Shown: positions 42,683-52,778, counted from the stretch's first letter. The stretch: DNA of 64,000 nt from Salinisphaera sp002433465 (GCF_040361435.1 NZ_APNL01000002.1:186001-250000); one strand, 5' to 3'. Translations and numbers: made by a program. The notes: generated from the letters alone by a model not told the origin.

Positions 42683-42892
42683 CTAATCGACGCGGTTGTC
42701 GGTGGCTTCGGCGCTGTTGTCGGACGCCGGACGGCTGCTGTTGTCGGCGCTATCGTCGTCCATGCCGAACGGGCCGTCGGTCTGGGATTCGGGCGCTTCG
42801 CCGGGCAGATACAGAGGGCCGGTCTGACCGCAGCCCGCCAGCACGACCGCCACAAACGCCAACAGCAGGGCACTCGAAAGCGTTTTCATCAT
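42683..42892 (-). CDS. lptM: Small lipoprotein LptM (YifL)
   Basis: 69 residues. Signal peptide and lipobox VLAGC (Cys21), then the conserved GQTGPLYLPGE immediately after the cysteine. LptM binds the LptDE translocon and helps its disulfide maturation. The rest is an acidic disordered tail. Placed directly before lysA, its usual site. Confidence 0.93.
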   Translation of the reverse strand: MMKTLSSALLLAFVAVVLAGCGQTGPLYLPGEAPESQTDGPFGMDDDSADNSSRPASDNSAEATDNRVD

Positions 42893-42993
42893 CGCTCGCC
42901 ACCGTGAATTGAGCGCCTAGTCTAGGGCCTGTGGTGGTTTCGTGCGACACCGTTTGGCCGCCGGCCTCGACGCTGGCCCGGCCCGGGCACCCC

Positions 42994-43018
42994 GGCGCCG
43001 GGTCGTGCGCCCGGCGCC
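42994..43018. repeat. Perfect 9-bp inverted repeat between fghA and lptM
   Basis: GGCGCCGGG and CCCGGCGCC with a 7-nt loop, 27 bp after the fghA stop. It has no T run on the minus strand, so it is a stabilising or Rho-assisted 3' hairpin rather than a classical terminator. Confidence 0.7.
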
Positions 43019-43044
43019 ACAGTCGTCAAACGGTTTACCGGCCG

Positions 43045-43899
43045 CTAACTTTCCACGCCCAAATGGGTCGCCAGAAAGCGCAGATGGTCTTCCATGAAGC
43101 TGGCGATGAAGAAATAGCTGTGATCGTAGCCTTCGCGTCGATGCACGGTGACGTCGGCGCCCACCTTCTCGGCGGCTTCCTCAAGCCGATGCGGCTGCAG
43201 CTGTTCGTCCAGGAAATTGTCGGCCAGGCCCTGTTCCACGCGAATCGGTGGCAAGGCGTCGGGATTGTCGGCGTTGGCTAGCAGATAGCTGGCGTCGTAG
43301 GCATACCAGTCCTGCTTGTCGTCGCCGATATACTTCGGAAACGCCTTGTGGCCCCACGGCACTTCGCTGGGCGCACAGATCGGCGAGAACGCCGAGATGG
43401 CGGCAAAGCGATCGATATTGCGCAGACCGATCACCAGCGCGCCGTGCCCCCCCATGGAATGGCCGAAAATCGCTTCGCGCGACAGATCCAGCGTGGTGCC
43501 GAATTCATCGGCGAGCAGGCCAGGCAGCTCCGAAACCACGTAGTCGTACATCTGATAGTGCTTGGCCCAGGGCTGTTCGGTGGCGTTCACATAGAAACCG
43601 GCGCCCGTGCCCATGTCGTAGCTGTCCTCGTCGGGCACATCTTCGCCGCGCGGGCTGGTGTCCGGGGCGACGATGGCAAGGCCGAGCTCCGCGGCGATAC
43701 GCTGGGCACCGGCCTTGTTAACGAAGTTTTCGTCGGTACAGGTCAAACCGGACAGCCAGTAGACCACGGGCACGCGACGCGTATCCGCCAGCGGCGGCAA
43801 GTAGACCGAAAAGGTCATGTCGCAATTGCAGACCTCGGAGGCATGCGTATAGCGACGCTGTACGCCGCCGAACGAGCGGTGTTCGTCAATCTTTTCCAT
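43045..43899 (-). CDS. fghA: S-formylglutathione hydrolase
   Basis: 284 residues, esterase D family. Hydrolyses S-formylglutathione to formate and glutathione, the second step of formaldehyde detoxification. Nucleophile GHSMGGHGA (Ser about 149), with catalytic Asp in QGLADNFL and His in GYDHSYFF. The start ATG at 43897-43899 gives the normal family length. It follows frmA by 101 bp on the same strand. Confidence 0.95.
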   Translation of the reverse strand: MEKIDEHRSFGGVQRRYTHASEVCNCDMTFSVYLPPLADTRRVPVVYWLSGLTCTDENFVNKAGAQRIAAELGLAIVAPDTSPRGEDVPDEDSYDMGTGAGFYVNATEQPWAKHYQMYDYVVSELPGLLADEFGTTLDLSREAIFGHSMGGHGALVIGLRNIDRFAAISAFSPICAPSEVPWGHKAFPKYIGDDKQDWYAYDASYLLANADNPDALPPIRVEQGLADNFLDEQLQPHRLEEAAEKVGADVTVHRREGYDHSYFFIASFMEDHLRFLATHLGVES

Positions 43900-44000
43900 C
43901 GTGGACTCCGCGCAGAATTCGAGACAGTCGTTCCAATCTAAACGAAATCGCCGTGATGTCGTGACCGACACCACGGCGATCCGGGTTCATGCAGACGATT

Positions 44001-45110
44001 CTAGAAGTGCAGAACCGAACGAATGGCCTTGCCTTCATGCAACAGATCAAACGCTTCGTTGATCTTTTCGAAGGGCAGATCATGGGTGACGAAATCGTCG
44101 ATATTGATCTCGCCGTTCATGTAGCGATTCACGTAGTCCGGCAGCTGGGTACGACCCTTGACGCCGCCGAAGGCGGAACCACGCCATACGCGACCGGTCA
44201 CCAGCTGGAACGGGCGGGTGGAAATCTCCTCGCCCGCGCCGGCCACGCCGATAATGGTCGACTCGCCCCAACCCTTGTGCGCGCATTCCAGCGCCGCGCG
44301 CATGATGTTGACGTTGCCGATGCATTCGAAGGAATAGTCCACGCCGCCGTCGGTGAGTTCGATGATGACCTGCTGGATCGGGTCGTCATAGTCCTTCGGA
44401 TTCACGCACTCGGTGGCACCCAGCTGCTTGGCGAAATCGAACTTCGACGGGTTGATATCGATCGCGATGATGCGGCTGGCGTTGGCCATGCGCGCACCCT
44501 GGATCACCGACAGACCGATCGCGCCCAGGCCGAACACCGCCACGGTCGAGCCTTCTTCCACGCCGGCGGTATTGAACACTGCACCGATACCGGTGGTCAC
44601 GCCGCAGCCGAGCAGGCACACCTTGTCCAGCGGTGCTTCCTTGTTGACCTTGGCCAGCGAGACTTCCGGCACAACCGTATATTCCGAGAACGTGGACGTG
44701 CCCATATAGTGATAGAGCTCGGTGCCGTCCTTGGAAAAACGGCTGGTGCCATCCGGCATCAGGCCCTGACCCTGGGTTTCGCGCACCGCGCCACAGAGGT
44801 TGGTCTTGCCGGATTTACAGAACTTGCACTCGCCGCATTCGGCGGTATACAGCGGAATCACGTGGTCGCCCGGCGACACGCTGGTTACACCTTCGCCGAC
44901 TTCCTCGACCACGCCCCCGCCTTCATGGCCGAGAATACGCGGGAAAAAGCCTTCCGGGTCAGCGCCCGACAGGGTGAACGCATCGGTATGGCAGACCCCG
45001 GTCGCCACGATGCGTACCAATACTTCCCCGGCTTTCGGCGGTGCAACGTCGATCTCTTCAAGAGTCAGCGGTTTGCCCGCTTCCCAGGCCACGGCGGCAC
45101 GACTTTTCAT
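44001..45110 (-). CDS. frmA: S-(hydroxymethyl)glutathione dehydrogenase (class III ADH)
   Basis: 369 residues. Zinc alcohol dehydrogenase that oxidises the formaldehyde-glutathione adduct with NAD. Catalytic zinc Cys in ATGVCHTDAF and HEGGG, structural zinc cysteines CGECKFCKSGKTNLC, cofactor loop VFGLGAIGLSVIQGA. The class III type is indicated by GTSTFSEYTVV and by the fghA neighbour. No FrmR repressor gene is adjacent. ATG at 45108-45110. Confidence 0.96.
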   Translation of the reverse strand: MKSRAAVAWEAGKPLTLEEIDVAPPKAGEVLVRIVATGVCHTDAFTLSGADPEGFFPRILGHEGGGVVEEVGEGVTSVSPGDHVIPLYTAECGECKFCKSGKTNLCGAVRETQGQGLMPDGTSRFSKDGTELYHYMGTSTFSEYTVVPEVSLAKVNKEAPLDKVCLLGCGVTTGIGAVFNTAGVEEGSTVAVFGLGAIGLSVIQGARMANASRIIAIDINPSKFDFAKQLGATECVNPKDYDDPIQQVIIELTDGGVDYSFECIGNVNIMRAALECAHKGWGESTIIGVAGAGEEISTRPFQLVTGRVWRGSAFGGVKGRTQLPDYVNRYMNGEINIDDFVTHDLPFEKINEAFDLLHEGKAIRSVLHF

Positions 45111-45124
45111 GGCGTATCCTCGTT

Positions 45125-45144
45125 ATGCAATGAGGTCGTTGCAT
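45125..45144. promoter_or_regulatory. Inverted repeat upstream of frmA
   Basis: ATGCAA-(8 bp)-TTGCAT, 14 bp before the frmA start; a further TTGC follows. It may be an operator or a leader hairpin of frmA. No regulator gene is near. Confidence 0.4.
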
Positions 45145-45307
45145 CATTGCTTGTATGAATATGGCATTCGAGTCTATCGCATCGGTCCAACGCCTACGCA
45201 AGACAGACAATGGTTGAACATGGCCCTCGAACGCGAAGAATTGCTTGCGCGCAGGGCCGCGTCTGGCCAGACTTCGCCTTCTCGTTTTTCCTTCATCGCG
45301 ATAACGC

Positions 45308-45967
45308 ATGCTCGACTGTATCGAGATCGAACCGAAAACCACCGCCCGCGCCAGCGTGATCTGGCTGCATGGACTGGGCGCCGACGGCAACGATTTCGTG
45401 CCGATCGTCGACGAACTGGGCCTGGGCACGGATCACGGCATTCGTTTCGTGTTCCCCAACGCCAAAACGCGCCCGGTGACCGTTAACAACGGCATGGCCA
45501 TGCGCGCCTGGTACGACATCAAGGGCATGGCGATCGCCGACAAGCAGGATGCCGAGGGCATTCACGACAGCGCGGCCGAGATCGAACAGCTCATCGCCCG
45601 CGAGCTCGAGCGCGGCGTGGCGACAGAATCCATTGTTATCGCCGGCTTCTCACAGGGCGGCGCGATCGCGCTGCATACCGGCGTCCGCCATGCCGATCGG
45701 CTGGCCGGCATCATGGGTCTGTCCACCTATCTGCCCCTGGCCGAAACCCTGCCCGGCGAAGCCAGCGACGCCAACCGCGCCACCCCGGTTCTCATGGCCC
45801 ATGGCAGTCACGATCCGGTGGTGCCGGTGCAACTCGGCCAAACCAGCCGTGATCACCTCTTGGAGCAAGGCTACGACGTCGCCTGGCACGAATACCCGAT
45901 GCAGCACCAGGTCTGCATGCCCGAGATAGCCACGATCGGCCGCTGGTTGGGCGAGCGTTTGCTGTAA
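45308..45967 (+). CDS. Carboxylesterase/acyl-protein-thioesterase-like hydrolase
   Basis: 219 residues, alpha/beta hydrolase of the phospholipase/carboxylesterase family: VIWLHGLGADGNDF near 18-31, nucleophile GFSQGG (Ser about 114), Asp in HGSHDPVVP near 167, His in PMQHQV near 199. Takes short esters; true substrate unknown. Its TAA shares a base with the ATG of the DedA gene, so the two are coupled. Confidence 0.92.
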   Translation: MLDCIEIEPKTTARASVIWLHGLGADGNDFVPIVDELGLGTDHGIRFVFPNAKTRPVTVNNGMAMRAWYDIKGMAIADKQDAEGIHDSAAEIEQLIARELERGVATESIVIAGFSQGGAIALHTGVRHADRLAGIMGLSTYLPLAETLPGEASDANRATPVLMAHGSHDPVVPVQLGQTSRDHLLEQGYDVAWHEYPMQHQVCMPEIATIGRWLGERLL

Positions 45968-46539
45968 TGATCGAAACGCTACAGGCCCTGATCGCCGATT
46001 TCGGCGCCTTCGCGGTGGCCATCGGCTGTCTTCTGGAAGGTGAAACCTCGATTCTGTTGGGCGTGTTCGGCGCCCACCGCGGCTGGCTCTCGCTGGAGAG
46101 CGTGATCGTCGCAGCCACCGTAGCCACGATCATCGGCGACAACCTGTGCTTTCATATCGGCCGCCGCATGGGCCGGCCGGCGCTGGATCGGCGCCCCGGC
46201 TGGCAGCCCAAGATCGCCCGGGTCGAACGCCTGCTCGAAAGCTACGGCGCACCGGTGATGATCGGCTTTCGTTTTCTCTACGGTCTGCGCTACGTCACCC
46301 CGTTTCTGCTCGGCTCGCTTGGCGTATCGCCGCTACGCTTTTTTGTGCTGGCCACGATCGGCACGCTGCTGTGGGTCGGCACGGTCACCTTTGTCGGCGT
46401 GCAGCTGGCCGGCGCGATCGAGCACGCCCTGGCCCATATTCAGGATGTAGAAAAGATCCTGGCGGCCGTTGTGCTCGTCGGTGCCGGGCTGGGCCTGGCG
46501 ATCTACTGGATGCGCCGCAACGTCACCGCCCAACGCTGA
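45967..46539 (+). CDS. DedA-family membrane protein
   Basis: 190 residues, VTT/DedA domain with about five hydrophobic segments. Conserved bits: GCLLEGETSILLGVFGA (18-34, with the buried Glu), GDNLCFHIGRRMG, and the FRFLYGLRYVTPFLLGSLG re-entrant motif with its Arg. DedA proteins flip or move phospholipids or undecaprenyl phosphate and affect membrane potential. Coupled to the esterase (TAATG). Confidence 0.9.
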   Translation: MIETLQALIADFGAFAVAIGCLLEGETSILLGVFGAHRGWLSLESVIVAATVATIIGDNLCFHIGRRMGRPALDRRPGWQPKIARVERLLESYGAPVMIGFRFLYGLRYVTPFLLGSLGVSPLRFFVLATIGTLLWVGTVTFVGVQLAGAIEHALAHIQDVEKILAAVVLVGAGLGLAIYWMRRNVTAQR

Positions 46540-46667
46540 CATAGCCGATCTCGTACGCGATTATTGCGTCACTCTGAAGGCCAGAGCCTGCAGATTATAT
46601 GGAGGAAGCCGACCTGATTTGAGCCCCGTCGTGTTGGGCTACGGCTTGCAACAAACGCGCATTTTGC

Positions 46668-46795
46668 CTGCAGATCGACGCATATCGGCCCAGATCAAGA
46701 CACGATCCGACGACGCGCCCCCCGGTTAGCCCAACGGCTGACTGGTGGCTACCGCCCGTAGCACACGGCGGTCTTTGATCTGTGTGGATCTGCGG
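46668..46795. repeat. Dispersed repeat family 2, copy 2
   Basis: CTGCAGATCGACGC...CAGATCAAG (46668-46698) and inverted CTTTGATCTGTGTGGATCTGCGG (46773-46795) flank about 75 bp. The words match those at 41076-41302. The gap 46540-47001 has no gene. Confidence 0.5.
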
Positions 46796-46839
46796 CCCGA
46801 GCACCGCTTACCTTCCCGCGGTGTTCGAATATCGCTCGC

Positions 46840-47004
46840 CCAGGGCCTGTTAACACTCATGCCGATGGCGGCGTTGCTGCGCAAAATCGTGCCAGACAAG
46901 GCGCGTGGCGCCGGCCCTGATTATTCCAGGGTCAAGCCGCGCAACGCCGCATGGCAGAAAAACACAGCGCGGCGCGACGATCTCGTTAGCGTTAACCGAC
47001 CCTA
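46840..47004. repeat. Dispersed repeat family 1, best preserved copy, ending at the tamB stop
   Basis: Left end CAGGGCCTGTTAACACT and right end AGCGTTAACCGACCCTAG are inverted, giving MITE-like terminal repeats. Inside are GCCAGACAAGGCGCG, ATTCCAGGGTCAAGC and GCGCAACGCCGC. The right end contains CTA at 47002-47004, the complement of the tamB stop codon TAG. The copies at 52894 and 60110 end the same way. Confidence 0.7.
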
Positions 47005-50000
47005 GCGGTCGATCGAATAGATCAGGTCGCCGCCGGTGGCCACGCTGCTCGACTCGGTTTCCAAGCGCCAGCGCGAGCTGAGCGTATAGCGCAGCGACAG
47101 CGTCGATACCGGGTTGAACAGGCCGATGCCGTAGCTCACATAAAGCTTGGGCGAAAGATACTTGCCGACCGTGAACGCGGCGTTGTCGCTGGATTGACCG
47201 GCCCCGGCGCCTATGCCGATATCGTCGATACCCAGTCGATCGCCGACATTTTCCAGCGTCTGATTGGCCCGGTTGTTCCCCAGCGCCAGCGCGGCGCGCG
47301 CGACCAGGCTGGACTGCTGGCTGTTGGCGCCGTCGAGCGGGCGCCCCAGCAACAGCCAGGACAGCTGTTCGGACTGGCCCATCGCGGGCTCGGAAAACAG
47401 GGTCAGCCGCGGGTTTTCGACGCTGCCCCGGACTTCCACTCCCACGGTCACGTCCTCGGCCGGGTAGCGCGCCGCGCGCAGATCCAGCCCCGGTTCGCTC
47501 ACCGGCCCGCCGGCGAAAAGAATACGGCCTTCCTGGATATCGAGATTCTGACCGTAGGCCCGGTACGCGCCGTCCACGATCTGAATCTCGCCGGTGCCGG
47601 TGGTCACATCACCCGGCTGCTGCACCACGCGTAGATCGCCGGTGAGATTGGCGGTCAGGCCAAAACCCTCGATATGCACGTCGTCGCCAAGCACCACCTG
47701 CACATCGGCATGAATCGCGCGGCTGATCGCCTCGGTCGCCGCATCGGGTTGTTCGTCGGTCACGATCACCTGATCGCCCGAGACGGTGGTCACCCCCGAG
47801 GCCGGCAGATCCCGGGGTGTGATCGAGGCCTCGGGCACCACCACGCGGCCTTCGACATCCACCCGGGACGGGGTGACGGCCACGCGAAGATCAGGGCTGA
47901 CGTAGGCGGTGGCGTCCGGGATGTTGACCACCTGAAAGCGCTCGCCGCGAATGGTCAGATCCACGTCCTGGCCGTCGTCGTTGAGCGCGATCGCGCCGTT
48001 GGCCGCGAGCGTGCCGCCGCCGGATTTCGCGCTCGCTTCGATACCGATGGTATCGCCGCGGCCGTTGGCCGCCAGACTCAGATCGGTCAGCACCAGGCCC
48101 GGCGTGACCAGGACCACGCGCGAGGCGTTCAGGCCGATATCGCCCAGTACGCTCGGACGCGCGAGGGTGCCTCCAAGATTGAGCTGGCCGGCGATCTTGC
48201 CATCGAACTCGTCGACTTCCGGCGAGAGCTGCTCGATGACCGACAGGCGCTGAATATCGAGATTGACCGACCCGCTGAGTGCACGTTCGGTCAGCGGCGC
48301 GGTGCCGGGCGCCACCGCGACATCCGCGGCAATACGCCCGGTCTGACCCAGCGGCAGGTCGATGGCGCCGTCGAGTGCGGAGCGCTGCATACGCAGGGTG
48401 ATGGTGCCGGGCTCCATATCCACAATCCGCACAACGCTTTCGTCGGGCTGGGTCATGGATACGCTGCCGGCACTGGTGTTCAGGCGTGCGTCGACGTCGG
48501 GGTCGCCGGCAGCCGGTAGACGGGCGTCGATGGTGCCGGATACCGAGCCGTTGATATCCAGACCTTCGGGGAAATAGGTTTTTGCGTAGTCGTAGGCAAA
48601 GTCCGACAGCTCGATATGGGCGTTGCTGGCCTTGGCGTCGTGACTGCCGCGCAAACAAACACGGGCGTCGCCCGAGGTCAGGCAGGCGTTTTCGATCGAC
48701 TGCGCCTTAGCCGATACCGCCCCCTTGGCCGTGGTCGCCAGCGTCCACGGGGCCAGTTCGCCGTACGCCGCCTTGAGCTGCTTGAGCGAATAGCGCCAGT
48801 TCATCGTGTTCTTGTCGAGCGCGCCGTCAAGGCCGATATCCGCGGTGGCGATCTCGGAATCCACGTTGGCGCTGATCGAATGCGCGCCGGGCGTACCGTT
48901 CATGCGCAGGGCCACGCTGTCGATCGCCTGCCCCCCGGCATTCACGCCGGCGATATCCAGCGCCACGTTGGAGCGACTGTTGCCGGACCAGTCGACCTTG
49001 GCATTCAGATCGGCGCGGGCCACGCGGTTGTCGTCGAGGGCGATATTGCGGGCCGCGAGGGTGGCATCCACGTTCGGCGCCGACACCCGGCCCTTGACCG
49101 TGCCCCGGCTCTGCAAGGAGCCGGCCAGCGTCGGCCAGGCCGTGGACAGATCGCTGGAATCGATCGTCCAGCGGCCGTCGAGCGCGGCGTCCGGTGTCCA
49201 GCCAAAGCGGCCGCTGATCTTGGCATCGGTGGCGCCCGAGACCAGGTCGAACCGATCCACGAGGACATGATCGCCCAGATACCGGGCCTTGGCGTCCAGG
49301 CGCAGCGGCTGGCGGCGTAGGCTGCCGCGGGCGGTCAGCTTGTCGATATCGGCCACGATGCGCTCGCCGTCCTGTTTCGCCCGCAGGTCGGCGACCAGGT
49401 CGAAATCGCCCGGTACATCAGCCACTACCGCGCCCGGATTGATGTTCGAGCCTTCCAGATGGGCGTTGACGTCCAGCGCCGGCGCCCAGCGGATCGAGGC
49501 GTTGCCGTTGATATCGCCCGGGCCACCGCTGATATCGAGCTTGGCCAGCTCGAAGGCTTCCATGCTGCCGCTGCCTTGGACATCGAGCCGACCTTCGGTC
49601 TGGCCCACGACCTGCCAGGCCATATTCGCGGCCAGCTCGTAGTCCGTCAGCGCGCCGGTGAGATGAACACGGCCTTTTTGCGATCGATAGGCCGCGTTGC
49701 CGGTTAGCGGCCATTGCAGATCGCCCCAATCCACCAGCAGGTTCATCGTGTTGCCTTCGGCAAGCGCGATATCGCCCTGGGCATAGAGACGCCCCGGCGT
49801 GTCGGGAACCGCCAGTGTCAAGGCTTTGATGACAGCCGTGTCGCCGGTGTAACGCAGCACGGCGCCCAGCGTGGCCCGACCATACTCGGCGCTGTCGGCG
49901 TCCACTTCCACCGTTGTATCGAGCGCCTTGAGCGGCCCCTGCAGCCCAACGGACGCGCTCACGCCCGCCTGCGGCAAATCCGGCCGGATCGCAGACAGAT

Positions 50001-50898
50001 GCGTATCGTCGAGCTTGAGCGTGAGGTATAGCGCCAGATTGTCCAGCACATCGGTCACGCGGCCGCTCAGCGTTAAGTTATATGGGGCGGCCACCCGGGT
50101 ATCGACGTTCAGGTTGGTTAGATCGCCTTCAAGCTCGGCATCGGCCTCGATCGGCGCCAGATCGGGCAGGCGCAGCGCGGCGTTGAGCGTCAGATTGGTG
50201 GCATAGCCACCGCGCGGGTTCAGCCGTGCCTGGGCATCCACGTCGAACATCGGACCGTGGCCGGTCAGCGATTCGATATGCCAGTTTTCGTCGTCCAGGC
50301 GGGCATTGGCCAGCCGCGCGGTATCGACGACGAACGGCTCGGCGTCCGGTGCCGTCGTGGCAGAAATATCGTCCAGCGCCACGTTGTCGATCTGGACCGT
50401 GACCGGCAGGTCGATCGCGTCCGGCAGGCTGAACGGCTCGGCCGGCTCTTCCGGCTCGGGTTCCGGGGTATCGACGATCTTTGTGACTTCGTAGTTCACC
50501 CCGCGTACGGCGAGATTGCGTACGTGCACGGTGGCCGAAAGCAGTTCGCTGGCCGTCCAGTCCAGATCCACCGCGTTGACCGACAGCTTCAGGGTCTCGG
50601 TTTCGACGTTCACGCCGCGCACTTCCAGCGGGCCGATCAGCCGGCCTTCGACGCTGGCCACTTCAATGCCGTCGGGCAGGCGCGGCCCGATCTGGCCCCA
50701 GGCGAAGTCGAGCCCGCTGCGCGTGGTCGCCACCCAGGCGATCAGGCCCACGAGTACGAGCACGATCACCAGCAGAATCAGCAGCGTCCATTTGACGATA
50801 CGCCAGACCCGCGAGCGCTTCTTGCCGGTCGCGTGCTTGTGCTCGCCGTTTGCCTGCGCGGGCTCGGAGGCGGCGTCGTTGTCGTCGTGTTCGCTCAC
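47002..50898 (-). CDS. tamB: Translocation and assembly module protein TamB
   Basis: 1298 residues. One N-terminal transmembrane anchor (TLLILLVIVLVLVGLIAWVA) followed by a very long beta-rich region of AsmA-like/TamB repeats and the C-terminal DUF490 domain (about 950-1298; GVEVRGSVENPRLTLFSEP, LLLGRPLDG, LGIDDIGIG, LYVSYGIGLFNP, the end of the family signature). It spans the periplasm, moves phospholipids to the outer membrane and helps insert outer-membrane proteins. GTG start at 50896-50898 overlaps the tamA TGA. Confidence 0.95.
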   Translation of the reverse strand: MSEHDDNDAASEPAQANGEHKHATGKKRSRVWRIVKWTLLILLVIVLVLVGLIAWVATTRSGLDFAWGQIGPRLPDGIEVASVEGRLIGPLEVRGVNVETETLKLSVNAVDLDWTASELLSATVHVRNLAVRGVNYEVTKIVDTPEPEPEEPAEPFSLPDAIDLPVTVQIDNVALDDISATTAPDAEPFVVDTARLANARLDDENWHIESLTGHGPMFDVDAQARLNPRGGYATNLTLNAALRLPDLAPIEADAELEGDLTNLNVDTRVAAPYNLTLSGRVTDVLDNLALYLTLKLDDTHLSAIRPDLPQAGVSASVGLQGPLKALDTTVEVDADSAEYGRATLGAVLRYTGDTAVIKALTLAVPDTPGRLYAQGDIALAEGNTMNLLVDWGDLQWPLTGNAAYRSQKGRVHLTGALTDYELAANMAWQVVGQTEGRLDVQGSGSMEAFELAKLDISGGPGDINGNASIRWAPALDVNAHLEGSNINPGAVVADVPGDFDLVADLRAKQDGERIVADIDKLTARGSLRRQPLRLDAKARYLGDHVLVDRFDLVSGATDAKISGRFGWTPDAALDGRWTIDSSDLSTAWPTLAGSLQSRGTVKGRVSAPNVDATLAARNIALDDNRVARADLNAKVDWSGNSRSNVALDIAGVNAGGQAIDSVALRMNGTPGAHSISANVDSEIATADIGLDGALDKNTMNWRYSLKQLKAAYGELAPWTLATTAKGAVSAKAQSIENACLTSGDARVCLRGSHDAKASNAHIELSDFAYDYAKTYFPEGLDINGSVSGTIDARLPAAGDPDVDARLNTSAGSVSMTQPDESVVRIVDMEPGTITLRMQRSALDGAIDLPLGQTGRIAADVAVAPGTAPLTERALSGSVNLDIQRLSVIEQLSPEVDEFDGKIAGQLNLGGTLARPSVLGDIGLNASRVVLVTPGLVLTDLSLAANGRGDTIGIEASAKSGGGTLAANGAIALNDDGQDVDLTIRGERFQVVNIPDATAYVSPDLRVAVTPSRVDVEGRVVVPEASITPRDLPASGVTTVSGDQVIVTDEQPDAATEAISRAIHADVQVVLGDDVHIEGFGLTANLTGDLRVVQQPGDVTTGTGEIQIVDGAYRAYGQNLDIQEGRILFAGGPVSEPGLDLRAARYPAEDVTVGVEVRGSVENPRLTLFSEPAMGQSEQLSWLLLGRPLDGANSQQSSLVARAALALGNNRANQTLENVGDRLGIDDIGIGAGAGQSSDNAAFTVGKYLSPKLYVSYGIGLFNPVSTLSLRYTLSSRWRLETESSSVATGGDLIYSIDR

Positions 50899-52778
50899 AG
50901 GTCGGGGCCGAGGCTGAAGTGAATACGGAAATCGCTGTCCGGATCGTCCAGCGGATGAGCCAGATCAAGCCGGATCTGGCCGACCGGCGAAGCCCAGCGA
51001 AAGCCGATGCCCACGCCGCGCTTCAAGTCGAAGCTGGTGGTATTGGCCACATCGCCGACATCGAAGAAGGCGGCCAGACCGTAGTCCTTGTATACCTTGT
51101 AGTCGGCTTCGATGCTGCCCACCGCCAGATAACGGCCGCCGATGTTGTCACCGTCGGCGTTTTCCGGGCTGATCTGCTGATAGCCATAGCCGCGCACGGT
51201 ACGATCACCGCCGGTGAAAAACCGCTGCGACGGCGGCAGTTCGTCGAAGTCGTCCACTTCGATGGCGCCGAACTGGCTACGCAGCAGCAGCCGGGACTTG
51301 GAGGTCAACGGCAACACCGCGTTGCCGGTCACCTTCGCCTGGACAAAATCCACGCTCGAGCCCAGCGACTCGCTGGCGCCGTGCACGTCCACCGACGCGC
51401 TCACACCCTTGCGCGTATTGAGCAGGTCGTCGGCCTTCTGCAGGGTGAGGGTATAACCGGGGTAGAGCAGCGTGGAGGTGCGATCGCCCACGTCATCGCC
51501 CAGATCGTAGGTCTCGCGTTCGAGATTGATATAGGCGCGCTTGCGCCCGAGCGACCAGCCCGTGTCGCGCACCGCGCCGATACCGTAGTTGATCGAGGTG
51601 ATATCGCCGAAATCCTCGTTGGCGACGTTTGCGGTGAAGCTGAGCTTGTCCTGGGCGACGTTGGCGATAGGAATATCGTAGGAGGCCTGCAGGGCCTGCT
51701 GGACCGCCGACAGGCGCAGATCGCTGCGAAACTGATGGCCGCGCTTGTTGAGATGGCGAAACTTCACGCCCAGGCCCACGCGCGGGCCGGTATCCGTGCC
51801 GTAACCGGCCGAAATCTGGTAGCTCTGCGGCTTGCTCGGCTCGGCGGTCACCCCCACGGGCACCTGTAGCCGGCCGATGCTGATGAGCGGATCGTCCGGC
51901 GGATAGATGATATCGAAAAGCCAGTCGCCGATCGGCGCTTCGCGCTCGGCGTCGCCGCGTTCGGCCTGAATCGAGATCTTGTTGAAGTAATCGGTATCCG
52001 ACAGGATCAGCTGCAGGTCCACCAGGCGCTCGGCATCGAACGGATCGCCGGCCTTGAACGGCACGAAACGACGCACGAAATCGTCGTTGAGCACGTCCTG
52101 GTCGAAGCTGACGTCGCCGAAGTAGTAGCGCTCGCCGGTATCGAGCACCAGATCGATCGCCGCCGTATTGTTGTCGGGGCGCACGCGGATGACCGCCTGA
52201 CTGAAGCGCGCGTCGAGATAGCCGGCATCGTAGGCCGCGGTATACAGCGCGTTCTTGGTGGCCGTGTACTGCGAGTGGATCAGCCGCTTGCCGGTTGCCA
52301 GCTTGCTCGCACGCAGCGCTTCGCGGATTTCGGGCAGCTCGTCGCCGGGTCCGCGCACGGCCAGGTTGAGCGCGGTGACCTTGGTCTGGGGGCCGCGGTC
52401 GATACGAAAGGTGGCCTGCCAGGTATCGCCGTCGTCGCCGGGCTCGGCCAGCGTTTGTTCGATCGTCGGGTTGTAATAGCCGAAAGGCGCGAGCGCGGCC
52501 TTGATCTCGTTGGGCGCGAGCCGATACAGACGCCGGATCTTGCCGGGCGCCCAGGGCTTTTCATGCTCGGCGGCCACGGAAAGCGAGTTGCGCACGTTGG
52601 CGAGCAGCGGATCGTTGATGCCGTCGATATTGACGTTGACCGTATCGGCCACCGCCGGACGCACGAGCACACCCGCAAGCGCGATCACCACCACCAGCGG
52701 CAGGTGCCGCCGCTTGAATAAGGTGCTATAGCGCCGGATCACGGTGCTCGTGTTGCCCAACCAATGCTGTGTGCGCAT
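50895..52778 (-). CDS. tamA: Outer-membrane assembly protein TamA
   Basis: 627 residues. Omp85 family: N-terminal signal/anchor, three POTRA domains to about 280 (e.g. IRRLYRLAPNEIKAALAPFGYYNPTIEQTL; YYFGDVSFDQDVLNDDFVRRFVPFKAGDPFDAERL) and a C-terminal 16-strand barrel with FFTGGDRTVRGYGYQQISP (the conserved L6 loop VRGY motif) and ending FHFSLGPDL-like. ATG at 52776-52778 preferred to TTG at 52790. The order tamA-tamB with a GTGA overlap fits the known complex. Confidence 0.95.
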   Translation of the reverse strand: MRTQHWLGNTSTVIRRYSTLFKRRHLPLVVVIALAGVLVRPAVADTVNVNIDGINDPLLANVRNSLSVAAEHEKPWAPGKIRRLYRLAPNEIKAALAPFGYYNPTIEQTLAEPGDDGDTWQATFRIDRGPQTKVTALNLAVRGPGDELPEIREALRASKLATGKRLIHSQYTATKNALYTAAYDAGYLDARFSQAVIRVRPDNNTAAIDLVLDTGERYYFGDVSFDQDVLNDDFVRRFVPFKAGDPFDAERLVDLQLILSDTDYFNKISIQAERGDAEREAPIGDWLFDIIYPPDDPLISIGRLQVPVGVTAEPSKPQSYQISAGYGTDTGPRVGLGVKFRHLNKRGHQFRSDLRLSAVQQALQASYDIPIANVAQDKLSFTANVANEDFGDITSINYGIGAVRDTGWSLGRKRAYINLERETYDLGDDVGDRTSTLLYPGYTLTLQKADDLLNTRKGVSASVDVHGASESLGSSVDFVQAKVTGNAVLPLTSKSRLLLRSQFGAIEVDDFDELPPSQRFFTGGDRTVRGYGYQQISPENADGDNIGGRYLAVGSIEADYKVYKDYGLAAFFDVGDVANTTSFDLKRGVGIGFRWASPVGQIRLDLAHPLDDPDSDFRIHFSLGPDL

